Origin: Liopterus haemorrhoidalis
Lineage: Eukaryota; Arthropoda; Insecta; Coleoptera; Dytiscidae
Reading direction: 5' to 3'
DNA: 64,000 nt
NCBI GenBank assembly: GCA_963971575.1
Contig: OZ020611.1
Coordinates: 242,072,654-242,136,653 of the forward strand
Shown here in pieces: positions 1-12,004 of the stretch; within the stretch, counting starts at the first letter, position 1; each line of letters opens with the position of its first letter. Below the pieces are notes generated by a model that worked only from the letters and a program-made list of their open reading frames with translations, ran no database searches and was not told the DNA's origin. The position numbers and the translations under genes are program-made.

Positions 1-699
1 AACTGCATTGAAGAGAAAACAAAAATGTTGCCACATATAAATTTTGGATGTTAAGTAAATAAGGGAGATATTTCAATATTTTATACAATATTTTAGTGAA
101 ATACTTTTAACAAAGTAATGTTATAATAATAAAATCATTTATCTTAAATTATACTTACTTTATTTTAACATAAATTCACAATTTTCATGATGCCAACTTA
201 ACTTAGACGGGGCTCGTATACATATATATGTACATGTACCCCCTGTTATTATTAGAAATGAATAAAGAACTAAAAAATACGAAACAGTTGGAAAGCGGTT
301 TAATTCTCATCCGTATTTAAAGCATACATCGTTGTAAGATATTTTTTGGGTGATCATATCAAAAATAGTACTTTTTTACATCTAGTACTCAACGAAAAGT
401 AAATCTTTTTTGGTCTAGGCCGATTCGCTTACTTTTCAAACCTCTAGACGTTATCTATGTGTTAAGTAATACGGAAACATCTGACAGTTGTCGTGAATAA
501 CCTAAATTGACTGTATAGCGTGTATTGTTTAACAATTTACTGGTAAACAATTTACTGTTTAAAATTTGAAGTGTTAAAGGTGCTGCATTTAATTTTTTTA
601 CGCGAACCGGTGCATATATTTTAAAAAACTTCAAATTTACTTTAGGATATAGATATTTTTTTCGTTACTAGTAGAGTAGTACTTCGACTAACGAACCGC
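1..699. other. AT-rich sequence without a recognised gene
   Basis: No exon, transposase or clear terminal repeat is visible. A short AC-rich palindromic TATATATGTACATGTA stretch occurs near 223. It may belong to an upstream OGDH intron, but this cannot be shown. Confidence 0.4.
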
Positions 700-935
700 T
701 GGATGTACGAATTTTTCGAGTAACGATTTTAAAATTAGTAAAATTTGGGGTAAAATTTGGGGGGGGGGGGCTAGAAAGATATGAAATCATCTTTTTATCG
801 TTTGCACAGAAAAATACAAGTGATGACCTAAAAAAAGGTCCTCACTTCTAAAATACATTTTTCTCAAAGCAATTGTGGGGGGCCAGAGTAATTATGGGGG
901 GGGGGGCGGTACCCTCCGCTGGCGCCGCCACTGAT
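700..935 (-). repeat. Relic of an hAT-type MITE with G-tracts
   Basis: On the minus strand the segment begins CAGTGGCGGCGCCAGC near 933, a terminus common in insect hAT MITEs. It contains G-runs at about 751-760 and 896-906 and a GTGATGACCT/AGGTCCTCACTT unit also present near 59050. The other end and a target duplication were not found. Confidence 0.4.
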
Positions 936-2008
936 ATAATGGCAGATGCTTTTCATACTAATCATGTAAAACCAACGATTTTATAAATAAAAATTAATAT
1001 GTAATGATAGACAAAATGCATATTTATAGTGTAAAAATGCTATTTCTCATTCTTTCTCAATATCTTTGCATTTTTTTCATTTAGTTGAGATTTATTAATT
1101 TTTTTGATGTTTTTTATTTTATTTATTTTTTTTTTGTGGACGAATTAATTGGTTTTCCAGCAGATATAATGGAAAATTGGGTTTCAACATACATACTTTT
1201 CAAGATACTAACAGCGGCCAGGAACGAATTAAGTTCGTAAGTCGAGGTACCTTTGTACACATAAAAATTTATAATTTTGTATAGAAGTTTTACTAACTTT
1301 ATCTACAAAAAAAATTATCGATATTTCTAATGCTTTCGTAGACCGGTTCGATTATTCTATGGACCAGCGGTTGCGAAACACTGGCCTAGATTATATTCCA
1401 TATAAAGTTAGTCTTAACACAGGCTTATCTTATTGAAAACTGGGTTTTATGATCTTGATATGTATACTTTTTTTACTGCTGAACATAAAAAATATATATA
1501 AAAAAAGAACAATAATAATGCGGGTAATTAACTTATTTATATTGTCAATATATTTTCTGTGTCTATTTGTTTTTATATTCCGGATGGTAGCAAAGATTAA
1601 AGCCACGTTGCTAGGATCTATGGTGTTGTTCTCTTCGACATTGATCTCAAATTTTAACAGTGAAATGTCAATACATTTTAAACATACTTCAGATTCTAGT
1701 CCAATAGTTTGTTTTCTTCATGAAAGCGGAACGATATTTGAATTTAAAATTTTTAAGACATATTTGGTTCAACACATCGTACAATTTTGTTTGCTTGGGC
1801 TTTGGAATTTCTGTTAGATATTAAAGAGTAAAAAGTATACATATATATAGGACCATACTTGTCCTTCCCGAGGTCATAAGTCCATTTTAACTAGAGTGAG
1901 ACATTTATAAAAATTATATACTGTATAAACTTTTGGGCCCCCCTATCTGCGGGGCTGCAAGTTCGCGCCTTGAAGCGTGAGTGTAAAAACATAGCCATAC
2001 CCATGATG
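936..2008. other. AT-rich sequence without a recognised gene
   Basis: The longest open frame (1449-1817) is rich in Leu, Ile and Phe because of base composition. I recognise no domain in it. A homopurine/pyrimidine patch (GGGCCCCCCTATCTGCGGGG) lies at about 1936. Confidence 0.4.
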
Positions 2009-2227
2009 GCAAAGTTTATAGTTCATTTAGAAATGGACCGAAGTTGTAAAACCTTTTTTTGTTCAATAGTAATCGTTAGTTTTCATAGAGCTTGCATATA
2101 ACATTTAAATATAAGTATTTTAATGTTATTTACAAGCTGCTTCTATGAAAAGTAACGCTTACAATTTGACAAAAAAAAAAGGATTAACAACTTTGGGTCA
2201 TTTCTAAATGAACTATTGTTTGCATTA
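2009..2227. repeat. Hairpin MITE, ~100-bp arms
   Basis: The left arm (ATAGTTCATTTAGAAATGG...) at about 2017 reappears inverted near 2195-2225, and the two arms extend to a centre near 2110-2125 with scattered mismatches. It is a near-complete palindrome with no coding capacity, as expected of a short MITE. Its superfamily is not clear. Confidence 0.7.
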
Positions 2228-2289
2228 GTATTTTCCCCGATTTTGAAAATATTTTGTCCTAAATATGGATAGGTTTGTTTCCAAAATTC

Positions 2290-2350
2290 AATCTTATTTA
2301 TTTATTTATATATTTATTTATATACTTATTTATTTATTTTTTTATTTATT
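2290..2350. repeat. (TTTA)n microsatellite
   Basis: Interrupted TTTA repeats with TATA interruptions. A second tract lies at 2995-3021. The open frame through this tract is a composition artefact. Confidence 0.9.
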
Positions 2351-2756
2351 CGGGTGTTTTGTTTATTCCATGCATTCGAAGTACTTGTGCCTACCATAAT
2401 GGCAAAAAAATCCGTTCTACTGTTCTGATTTTTATTATTAAAAATTATAAATCACGTTTTAGAGAAAACCGTGCTGTGGAAGGCATTATATACAGGGTTG
2501 TTATAAAATGGAGCCGCGACGTCAACGATTTTATTGTGCTGTGTCGTATTTTAAAAGCTCTGAAACTTACTAATGCAAAACTTGTAGAGCCATGTATTGA
2601 TGAAAAAATGAACTACTTATAAATCCAAAACAAAAAATTTAAGTGTTATGAGGAAGTAATGGGCTTCGGACTGGTCAGAAATTCAAAAAACAATTTTTTA
2701 ACTTCGCTAACGTTTCGATTTATATTTTTTTATTTAATTTTCAACTATATTTTATT

Positions 2757-2905
2757 GCCGGTCACCATGGCGTAGTGGTTAGTTTATCGATGCACTGGCT
2801 TCTAGACCATGAGGGCTCGGGTTCGAATCCCGGTTATGGCATGGATTTTTCAAAAAATAAATGCATTTACTGGATAATGGCCTTAGTAGCGAAGTCCAAA
2901 AATAA
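2757..2905 (+). repeat. tRNA-derived SINE head
   Basis: An A-box-like TGGCGTAGTGGTTAGT at 2769 and a perfect B box, GGTTCGAATCC, at 2821 have the spacing of a pol III promoter. The acceptor stem does not pair properly, so this is not a functional tRNA. An AAAAATAAAAAT-rich tail follows to about 2925. Confidence 0.65.
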
Positions 2906-3039
2906 AAATAAAAAAAAATATATATATTTTATTATATTTAATGACTATTTAACTATGGTATGTGACAATGTTAATTTGTTGTTTATATTATTTTTATTTT
3001 ATTTATTTATTTATTTATTTTCATATGTAGAATTTATTA

Positions 3040-3757
3040 CTCCCTCCGTCCGAAAATATTGTAATATGGTAAAATTACATTTTGATTTTTTTCTGGTCCG
3101 AAAATATGAATATACATTTACAATTTTAATTAATTAGAATGATTTTATTTATGAAATAAATACAAATATCTAGTAAAACAAAGAATAATACTAAAAGTTT
3201 TAATTTAGCAAGGACGTGGCTGTCTCCACAGCTTGTATGGAACATGGTAATGTTGTTTGTAATCGTCCCTTACTGTGAAGTTTAGCATTATTAATTTACG
3301 GAATCTTATAGGAATTCCTAACAAAATTCGCCATTTTGTTAGAAAAGCGGGTCACTTAAATTTGTCTAAAATACGCGTTTTTTTTCTGCCTAATAACCAC
3401 TTACTTTGAAATAAAAAAAAAAAAAAGTTTAAGATAATATTATTGTTATACCCACATTTTGTTAAGTAATGTATACCAGCGGTTCTTAAGGGGGGTCCAA
3501 CCCCCAGGGGTTACCGAAAAGTCTTTAGGGGGTTCCGAAATTAAAAGAAAAAATTTAATTTTTACTAGTTTTTGCTTTTAAAATTACAATACTTAATTAC
3601 AACTTAATTATTAAACAATAAATTATTAGGAACATTTAAAATATTATTTCAAAAATTTTCTTGGGGGGCCCAGAAAATATTTTAGGCTAGTTGGGGGGTC
3701 CCAAGTATAAAAAGGTTAAGAACTGCTGATGTATTCCATATTTTAGGACGGAGCAAG
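3040..3757. mobile_element. Mariner/Stowaway-type MITE with CTCCCTCCGTCC termini
   Basis: The left terminus CTCCCTCCGTCCGAAAATAT (3040) matches the inverted right end CTTGCTCCGTCCTAAAATAT (ending 3757), with TA on each side (3038-3039 and 3758-3759). An hAT MITE at 3477-3728 is inserted inside, leaving about 460 bp of original element. No transposase is present. The termini closely resemble those of plant Stowaway MITEs. Confidence 0.75.
3477..3728. mobile_element. hAT MITE nested in the Stowaway-like element
   Basis: The terminal repeats are CAGCGGTTCTTAA and, inverted, CAGCAGTTCTTAA. The 8-bp flanks ATGTATAC and ATGTATTC differ at one base, which fits an hAT target duplication. The element is 252 bp with G/C-rich subterminal runs. 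A longer related element is at 54851-55434. Confidence 0.85.
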
Positions 3758-5759
3758 TATTTAAAAAAGGTAATCTGCTACTTAAAAATAAATCAGTAAC
3801 AATAACGTGAACTAAATAACACGATTGTATTTCTAAAAATACTATTATAAATAATTTTAAAAAAAGTATAAATAAAAGCAAACTCGACACAAAAACATTT
3901 GTAAACAACGCAGTAAAAAAAATATGGTTTTTAAAGATTCAATAGATCAACTTTTCATCAACAGACGGCTCAAGTAAATTTTTGCACTAAGTTTTGTAAT
4001 AAGTTTTGTAAAATGATGTTTACAAGGCGGCACAGTAAAATCACAGATTAAGTTTATAATCATCCAATACTTTTGTTCGACCCCAAATTATCACTCCGTA
4101 AATGTTTTTATTCTGCGTTAATTGAAATAGTGTTTTTTCTGTGGTTTAAATTAAGAAATTAAATTTGTGTTTGCGGTAAAAATAGATTAATTTTGCACAA
4201 TTGAGTGAAGAAATATGACCTTGATTTTGCAATGACCGTCTATTAGATACAATAGAAATAATACAGTCATGTTTTATAACTGTTTCACAAATGAATATTT
4301 ATTATATTGCTAATTATTGTAAATATTGTTGATAAACCATACTTGAATCACAAACTACTGTCTGTCTGCGTAGATTTTTATTAAATTCACATATGAGCAA
4401 TACTGGGTGCGGAGGACAGATCATGGTCCGCCTAAAAAAAAATCAGAGTAATGTATATTGATGTGAAACGAAACATAGGTGATCCACGATTCAGGATTTA
4501 TGTCATGAAGCTAATAAAAAACCTTTAAAATGAAATAATCCTAGAAAGCTTTGGCTTTAGTGTTTATAGCCAATTACAAACGCAATGTATCAAATTTAAA
4601 TAAATACTTGATGTTGTAATAATATTAAGTGCTGTATTTAAAAAAAAATGAGTTACACATGTAAACGTAGTTGAAAGTGACGTTTTAGTAACTTTTATAA
4701 ATGACGTAATTCCTCTGATATCGTGGAAGAACTAGAGTACGTTTAGAATTTTTGATCAGATTGTTTTTTCAGAAGTTATCGATTTTGTTACTGTTCCAAA
4801 AATTAATTACGAGTCTTTTTAAAATGTAATGTGGGACATGGAATAAATCAAAACAGCCAATATCTTTAGTTGTAGTCTTAAATTGTAGTACCTTAAAATT
4901 GTAGTAGGACGACCAGAATTAGGATGGACTTAGTTTTGCGTGTCGCTAAACAAAGAACCCAATTCAAAAATGTCTTTCGTTTTCCTGATATTTTAAACAC
5001 ATTGCGTGCCAAATGACTAAGCTGGGTACATTGTCTTAATGGCAATGCCTATTGGTGGTTATATGGCGCCCAACGTGTTAAAAAAATTGTAAGATTGAAT
5101 TTTGGAAACATTTTTTTTTAAGTGGTGAATTTTGGGAACAATTTTCTGAATATTATGTGTACTGTTAGAATTTTTCTGTATAAACATAAAATAAGTGCTT
5201 AGTAATATTAAAATTTGCTTAAAACGGTTGTTTACGGAGCAGAGGGACGCTGGTTTGAGACTCCCCACCTCCTTTGGATTATTATCTTCCGAAATTGTGT
5301 AGTCAGCTTTGGGGTCGACCCAGTCTAAAGTATTTCGTACTTAAAATGAGTACTTGTTTATACAGGGATAATAGGACCGGTCGAAACGTCACACTGACCA
5401 CATGGCGTTTATATCTATGGCCGGCGGTCCAGAAACGAGAGAACTTACTTTCTCTTCCTATGCGCCTATTGAGGAGTTGGGATCGTATAATTTTTTAATT
5501 TTTTATTTAAATTAATCGTTAATATTAAGCTAAAAAAAGAGCGCGGCATTGTTAGTGATATTGATCTGATCTTTGGAAGTACATTATCTTGGTTATTTGG
5601 TGCATTATTAGACATTCGCCTCTTTCGTATTTTCCATTGCTGTCGCTCGTTGGCTATTCTGTGGTGGGAACTACGGTGACTAGAATTATATTCTATCATT
5701 GCAAATAAAGCGATCCTATTGACCGGTGCCAAGTAACTATGTTTTTTTTTAAATTTTAT
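3758..5759. other. Non-coding sequence with dispersed-repeat fragments
   Basis: Segments near 4435-4475 and 4750-4780 (GTAATGTATATTG and GAATTTTTGATCAGATT) recur at about 37405-37470, so part of this stretch is a dispersed repeat interrupted by other sequence. I recognise no gene. Confidence 0.4.
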
Positions 5760-5935
5760 TTCTTGTAATCTCACCACAGGTCATCAGTTTCCCATAATTT
5801 TTACAATGTCTCGATTGCGTAGTAGGTTTTCCGGGATAACGTTTACTAGTTCTAGGCCTCCACTCGGTAGTGATTTGTGTCCATCGGTCATAATCTAATA
5901 AATTATCTAACCAGTATAAGCCGGGTCCGGACAAT
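5760..5935 (-). pseudogene. Possible LINE ORF2 C-terminal remnant
   Basis: The minus-strand frame reads WRPRTSKRYPGKPTTQ, resembling the basic RPRTxKRxxGRPxTRW segment near the C-terminus of insect non-LTR retrotransposon ORF2. It decays after that. No catalytic domain is left, so the call rests on this motif alone. Confidence 0.35.
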
Positions 5936-6790
5936 TCATCGTGGAAAATTCATCGCAAGAAAATTCATCGCCGGCAAGATTCATCGCGGGGAAAATTCAT
6001 CGCAGGGAAATTACAAACGCTAAGGTCGTACGTACGTGCGCATTGCTGGGAACGAAATTTATTGATGAAAAATTTTTAGGTAAACTCCAACTAGGTAGGG
6101 TTGGTGTTTTTGGACCAAATTAGATCCAATCCATCTTCTGAGAGTAGGGTCGAAATTTTTGGATCAAATTAGGTTCAATCCAACTTACTTACGCGTTAGG
6201 CGTGTGTGTCGCGAATATTGAATGAAAATAGAATAAGGACTTATCACATTTTTAATCCAAATTTATGTGCAAATTTGCGTTTTCCCCGAAAATTTTAAGA
6301 GTTTCTGAAGTAATCGACCTTCACCGAAATAGATAAATACAGCTTTGTGGAAAACATAGAAGACCACCATGCCAAATATTAAAACTAAACAATATTTTGT
6401 TTATGTAAAGTATTTTTGTTGATATTAATTGTCTATCTTGTTTACGTCTCTTATATGTAATAACAATTACCAGTTTTATTAAACGATTTCAATTTCAATT
6501 GAATTCGCTCACTGTACGAATTAAAATGACCCGATATTTAACTTAATTTCCCTGCGATGAAATTTCCCTGCGATGAATTTTTCTACGATGAACTTTCTTG
6601 CGATGAATTTTCCCAGCGATGAATTTTCCCTGTGATGAATTTTTCTGCGATGAACTTTCTTGCGATGAATTTTCCCAGCGATGAATTTTCCCTGCGATGA
6701 ATTTTTCTGCGATGAACTTTCTTGTGATGAAGTTTCCCAGCGATGAATTTTCTTGCGATGAATTTTCTTGCGATAATTTTTCCGTAAATC
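5930..6790. mobile_element. Foldback element with inverted terminal arrays of a ~17-bp repeat
   Basis: The left end has four tandem units of GAAAATTCATCGCAAGA type (5944-6006). The right end has about 14 units in the opposite orientation (TTTCTTGCGATGAATTT, 6551-6782). About 540 bp of unrelated sequence lies between. Neighbouring units differ by small substitutions such as CAAG, CAGG, CTGG. A target duplication is not clear. The apparent open frame on the minus strand is just the array read as Lys/His/Arg-rich peptide. Confidence 0.75.
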
Positions 6791-7228
6791 ATTACAAGCC
6801 TATAGTTTAGCAACATTGATTATGTTTCTGTTTTATACGACCAGTTTCAATTATAACCTTCTCTCGATTTTCTGCTTACGTCCATGTCCGATTGCATCAG
6901 CATTTTGAATCAGACCGCGCGTGATTCATTTCGTTCAGTTTTTCAATCCACCAAAAAGAATGACGTTACTTAACAATTTTGATGATTCTGAGATTTTTTC
7001 CCTACGACTTTCTTCAATAAATTATCATCAAATAAAAGTATGTGTTGTAAATACGAGAAAATAACCAGATATTTGGTTTTGTTAGTAATAATTTTTTGTA
7101 GTTAAAAACATAACTTCAATATTCTGTGGTATTCTTCACTTGCCGGCGGAACCATAAAAACTGGAGGGGAGTAAGAATCCGAGAAAAAACAGGATTTGGT
7201 CTTGATTGTTATGGTTAGTAAACAATCT
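6791..7228. other. No recognised feature
   Basis: AT-rich sequence. I see no open frame with recognisable similarity and no terminal repeats. Confidence 0.4.
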
Positions 7229-7613
7229 ACAGTCTGTTCCAAACGGTTACGCGGAACTAAATGGGAATTTCGTTCTTTTAGGTTGTCACGAGAAGGGATC
7301 TTGCTTGGGTTATTTCATTTTTCACGTTGCAATGTCACAATTTAAAATTCCAACAATGAAACCATGGAAACGAATGATATATGTCAAAATTAAATTATTA
7401 TTTTTTATATATTTTAATGACAAAAAAAATAATAAATGGGAAATTTGTATTAAGAATGACACAAAAAATCAAAATAAAAGAAAATAACAGTTTAAAATGA
7501 TATTAACTTTTACCAAAAAATGTTTATTGTAAGTATGATTTACAAAGCTTAAACAAAACGGTCGAAAAGCACGATTTAAACGATGAAAGTAACTAGATTG
7601 CAAAACAGACTGT
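7229..7613. repeat. MITE family M1, copy 1
   Basis: The ends are ACAGTCTGTT and its inverse AACAGACTGT. The body includes GCGGAACTAAATGGGAATTT and AATGTTTATTGTAAGTATGA, both of which recur inverted at 33309-33677. It is non-coding and the superfamily is unknown. Confidence 0.65.
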
Positions 7614-7920
7614 AATTTCAGAAATCGCGTTCCGTTGATAAATTTTTTTCAACCATTCGGCGCAAAAATCGAATTCTGGGTTGAAGTCTGGTATTTACAG
7701 TACATATTATAAATAAATATATATTCCCCTGAATCCACATTTTTATTTAGTTGCATACCCAATCGCAAGCAATATATAGCGAGTTATTATTTAGTGCTTT
7801 TGGTAGCCTAAATATTTTGTAAGCTAAATAAAAGCCATGCTTCGACTTTCGTCCATTTTTGACCTACATCTGAACTCAGGTCTCTGACAGGATGTACGGG
7901 AAGGTATTAATGTATTCATC
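7614..7920. other. No recognised feature
   Basis: AT-rich sequence between two MITEs; no gene seen. Confidence 0.4.
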
Positions 7921-8055
7921 TATACTCTGTTCAGGATGCAGAGATAGTAATTACACAATTTTCACGTGATGATTTTATCGATCTGTTGCTTCGTAGCAGA
8001 GACTTTAATTTTCCACGTAATTTTATTACTATTTCCTTATTCTGAACAGAGTATA
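7921..8055. repeat. 135-bp palindromic MITE, copy 1
   Basis: The termini TATACTCTGTTCAGGA and TCTGAACAGAGTATA are inverted repeats. Internal TTCACGTGATGATTTTAT and its mirror CCACGTAATTTTATT extend the hairpin. A related copy lies at 34629-34785. Confidence 0.7.
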
Positions 8056-8896
8056 CCCATTATTCATTTTTTATTCGTAAAACTACTCGTAAAATGGCAT
8101 ATTGTAATTTGTCTTGATTTAATTTTTAGATTTATTTATTTTTAAATTTGATATGATGCACTTATTATACCATTGGTTAAAAATGGTGTTTCAGATCCGG
8201 AAATTAAAATACTAATAGTCTTAAATGTTGTTGTTGTTACAGAGAATTAAATATTAAAATTAAATATAGAAATTCAAAAATTTGTTGCCAAAATCACCAC
8301 TGTCAAACGCTCAAAATATCTTAAATATAATCGTCGTCCTTGTAACTCCATCTGACTTCCTGACTTTTCCTGACTATCCTGACTTTTACTGTATTATTTT
8401 TTTCCATTTTCTGAAAATCTCATCGCAGTTTGAAACATATACATATCGGGAACGGGGCTTGAATATCTTATGGTTTGCATTGTTATGTTCTTTATATTTG
8501 GTTTGTAGAAATGCTTTTTTTTTAGTGATATATTTGTACATATGATCTGTATATAGTCTGTACATACACGATAGGTAGGATTGTGTTGGGTGTCCTAACT
8601 AATGCTTTGGTAAATCTAACAAAAATTTAACCTACTTACATGTGTGCACACTATGTAGTATTGGATCTAACACTTATTACTTATTCATATATGTAAGATT
8701 TACCAAGTGTTTTTTGCTGTAATATATGCTCTAACTAAAATACTGGACATCAAAATATTATTATTTTTTTAAATTGGAAAATAAAGACTTTCTATAATTT
8801 TTTGCGGATTCTTTAACCTCTGACTCAAATATTTAGACATAGCTTTAAGAAAATCGTCTCTAGCGTCTTAAAATATTTAGTTTGTTTTATTAAGTA
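8056..8896. other. No recognised gene
   Basis: AT-rich sequence. The open frame at 8282-8545 is hydrophobic with no family signature and overlaps CCTGACT-type direct repeats near 8350-8385. Confidence 0.4.
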
Positions 8897-8925
8897 CAGT
8901 TACTCACAAAGTTAAGCATAGTGCA

Positions 8926-9207
8926 TTCACGATAAGAATGAGATGACGTCACAGTTGAAAAAATTGATCTGTTGCCAATTTGCTAATTGTCAAAAAAGTT
9001 AGGTTATATACTTTAACCTCGCTCCTTCATATGTCAAACAGATATACGACTGAACGATGCTATTTAAACGCGACAACGTAGGAAAGTGATACCAACATGT
9101 AGTAGTCAAATATAGCAATTGAGTAATGCTTTCAGGTTGGTTAAATTACATTATGATGTTGGCAATTAAATTAACCAAGTGTGACGTCATCACATTCTTA
9201 TCGTGAA
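8926..9207. mobile_element. MITE inserted in the Tc1 left TIR
   Basis: Inverted termini TTCACGATAAGAATGAGATG and TTCACGATAAGAATGTGATG, continuing into ACGTCAC, bound 282 bp of non-coding DNA. The left Tc1 TIR is interrupted here while the right one is continuous, which shows the order of events. Confidence 0.75.
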
Positions 9208-9553
9208 TTGACTTTTCAAGAATTTGACAAAGATACTTTTTAATATAACGTGACTATAAAACAGATTTTTTTAAAACTAATTATTTTTTATTTATAAAAT
9301 ACACCTTGCAGATCCAAAATTATTACAAATAGTATAAAGTATAGTAATATTTGTTAAAAATTTGTTAAGGAAACCGAAAAAAAAAATTTTTTTAGAGACA
9401 CAAAATTGAGCGTACTAGTTAATTTCGTTTGATTTAAGACCTGTCTTTTCCTGAAATTATATTGCATAGGTTTTATCTTACAACAGATGTTTTTTTCATT
9501 AGTTTAGTTTGCATTAGGCCACATTCAAGTACAGTGATTTTGTTTCTATTATA

Positions 9554-10490
9554 ATGGAAAATAAACGTAAACAGACTGACGAATCTACACGAAAACTAAT
9601 AGTTAAATTATACGCCCAGGGTCATACAATACGTGAAATAGGTGATATAGTAAACCGAAGACATTCCACAATTCAAAAAATAATAAATAAATTTAAATAT
9701 GAAGGCACTATCAAAAACAAAACGGGCAGAGGCAGAAAAACATTATTATCAACTGTGGTTGAAATATTTATTTTGCGAAAAATCAAGCAAGATCCTAAAA
9801 TTAGTGTACCCCAGTTAACGTCAGAATTGTCACAAAGATTAAATAAACAAATTTCAGTAGAAACAGTCCGCCGAGTACTCCGGAAAAATAACTACAATGG
9901 TCGAATTGCACGCAAGAAACCATTGATCTCAAAAACGAATAAAAAGAAACGCTTAGAATTTGCAAAAATGTATGTAAACAAACCAATTAGCTTCTGGAAT
10001 AAAGTTATTTTTTCTGACGAGATGAAAATTATTTGTTTGAGTCGGACGGCAGACAAATTATTTGGCGGAAGCCCAATACAGAATTTAAAAAAATTAATAC
10101 CGTTCCGACAGTAAAACACGGAGGCGGATTATGTTGTGGGGTGCTATGGGCTCAAACGGCCCAGGTAATTTAGAATTTATAAAAGGGATCATGGATAAAT
10201 GGAAATATCTAAACATCTTGAAAAATAATCTTACGGCTACTGCAGAAAAATTAGATATGCCACCAGTTTATTATTTTCAACAAGATAACAATCCCAAACA
10301 TACTGCGCTTATTGTAAAGGAATGGCTGTTATACAATGCACCAAAATTACTCAAAACACCGCCACAATCGTCTGATCTCAATCCAATTGAAAATTTATGG
10401 AGAGAATTAAAAGTTCGGATAAAAACAAATACATTTTCTAATAAAAATGATTTTAAAAAGAAACTTCAAGAAGGATGGAAAATAATATAG
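9554..10490 (+). pseudogene. Tc1 transposase, main part (frameshifted)
   Basis: Transposases of this family bind the element ends through two helix-turn-helix domains and cut and rejoin DNA with a DDE triad. The frame starting at the ATG at 9554 shows the first HTH (residues ~10-55, GHTIREIGDIVNRRHSTIQK), a GRGRKT hinge, a second HTH (~75-115), and the first catalytic Asp near residue 155 in FSDEMKI. A frameshift near 10030 moves the rest to another frame that carries QQDNNPKHT and NPIENLW. The D-to-E spacing is 34 residues, so this is a DD34E Tc1. The frame is then cut after EGWKII by the element at 10490. The remaining C-terminus resumes at 13169. The protein cannot be made. Confidence 0.93.
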
Positions 10491-11170
10491 GGTAACTGCA
10501 GCGAATTTCGACTACCAAATTTATTTATTTTTTAATTTACGTAGTATTCAATATTTTGGTAGGAAAGTGGTCCCAATCGATACCTCATTCACTTATCTTT
10601 AGGTGCTAAATATTTTCACGATGAAACAAGCTGTTATTACAACTTAAGTTCGACATAAAAAAAAATATGAAAAAAACGTTCATTTAATAAAAGTAATGTT
10701 AATATCGACTACCCTAAAATTTTAAGATAATCAACGTTTCTTGTCTCTTTTACATTTTATTTAGGTAAAAGAATATAATAATAGAGACTTTTAGTAAGAC
10801 GTGATTTTAATTGTCGTCAAATTAGGTAAGTGAAACATGCATGCATGTAATATCGACTAGTCCATAGTAGCTTCATTCCTCTAGTCAATATTACCTGCAA
10901 TCAAATCTGTTTTATTTGCCTGTGATATTGTAATAAAATATTATGAAAATCAAATTTTACCAGCTAATATATATGTATTTGGATCAGTTCTTATCAGTTT
11001 ATTCAATGCAAAATATTTTGTTCAACTTTCCTTTGATAAACAACTGCTGATTAAAACCAATAAAAAAATATTTTAACACTCAAAAAATATAAATATCTAC
11101 ACTGTTCGTCTAACGACATTCACACGTGGCTTAAAATAAAGTGAGGTTAGTTTTTCACATAAACATAGTG

Positions 11171-11404
11171 TTACGTTATACCACCGCTATTGGGTACAAC
11201 AATGCCCGATGGCGGCGCTACAAGCGCTGTGAACAGCTGATTGAAACGAGTAATGTGAAAGTTGTCCATATTTGTTACTTGCCCGACCTTAATATATAAG
11301 GGGCAAGTATTGTAATCGCGAAAATTTTCGATGTCGAGATTTTGACGGATGACCACGTTTCATGGTCCAGGGAATCCAAAAAACCTATTTTCGAAGTGCC
11401 GTCC

Positions 11405-11451
<47 letters not shown>

Positions 11452-11975
11452 TGTCTGTGTGTATACACGATAACTCAAAAACGGTTTAACTTAAAGAGTT
11501 CGTTCTGGTACTAAAAAATTCTCCTATTAAATAGGAAGAACCCTATTGTTTTTTATGAAAATCGGTTGACTAGAAATGGGAGTTTACTCGTGTCGATTTT
11601 AATATTTTTGCGAATATTTAGCAACAGAAAAATATTTCGAAAAAATTTATTGAACAAAAGTTACTATAAATGCAATAACTAATAACTTTTATTTGAGACG
11701 TTTTTTGATAAAACGAAAAATTTCGAATTTTTTTTGTAAAATTATTTAAAATTTTTCCAAGTCTCAATTTTTTCATACTTATATGTAACGTTTCCATGGT
11801 CATGATAATTAATTCGTAACTAGTAAAGCAAGCCTTGGACAAAAATTTGTATAGAACAGAATTTGATGTATTTTTGAAGATTTATCTAAATATTAAAATC
11901 TTTTTTTTTAGTTTATTTTTTTTTAAATTTTTTTTTTATGGGAGGGCAAGTCTAGCGGAGGTTTCCTTTCGCCAC
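11171..11975. repeat. Dispersed repeat with GT microsatellite, copy 1
   Basis: The block at 11548-11810 (AAAATCGGTTGACTAGAAAT onward) is nearly identical to 47778-48025. Both copies have a simple-repeat tract upstream, here (GT)22 at 11407-11450 and (CTGT)n in the other. This looks like an element with an internal microsatellite seed. Its ends are uncertain. Confidence 0.6.
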
Positions 11976-12004
11976 TGGTTTACATGTTAAATCATCGATT
12001 TGCA

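Noticed and set aside
1449..1817. 122-codon hydrophobic ORF
   Set aside because: Composition is explained by AT-rich DNA. No signal of conservation or splice context can be shown.
2275..2622. 115-codon ORF
   Set aside because: It begins in a (TTTA)n microsatellite and has no recognisable domain.
2762..2850. tRNA gene
   Set aside because: The B box is perfect and the A box good, but acceptor and anticodon stems do not pair and an A-rich tail follows. It fits a SINE head better.
6583..6816. Lys/His/Arg-rich repeat protein
   Set aside because: The frame is the 17-bp terminal array of a foldback element, with no start context or conservation evidence.
11275..11478. Thr/His repeat protein
   Set aside because: It is the GT microsatellite read on the minus strand.
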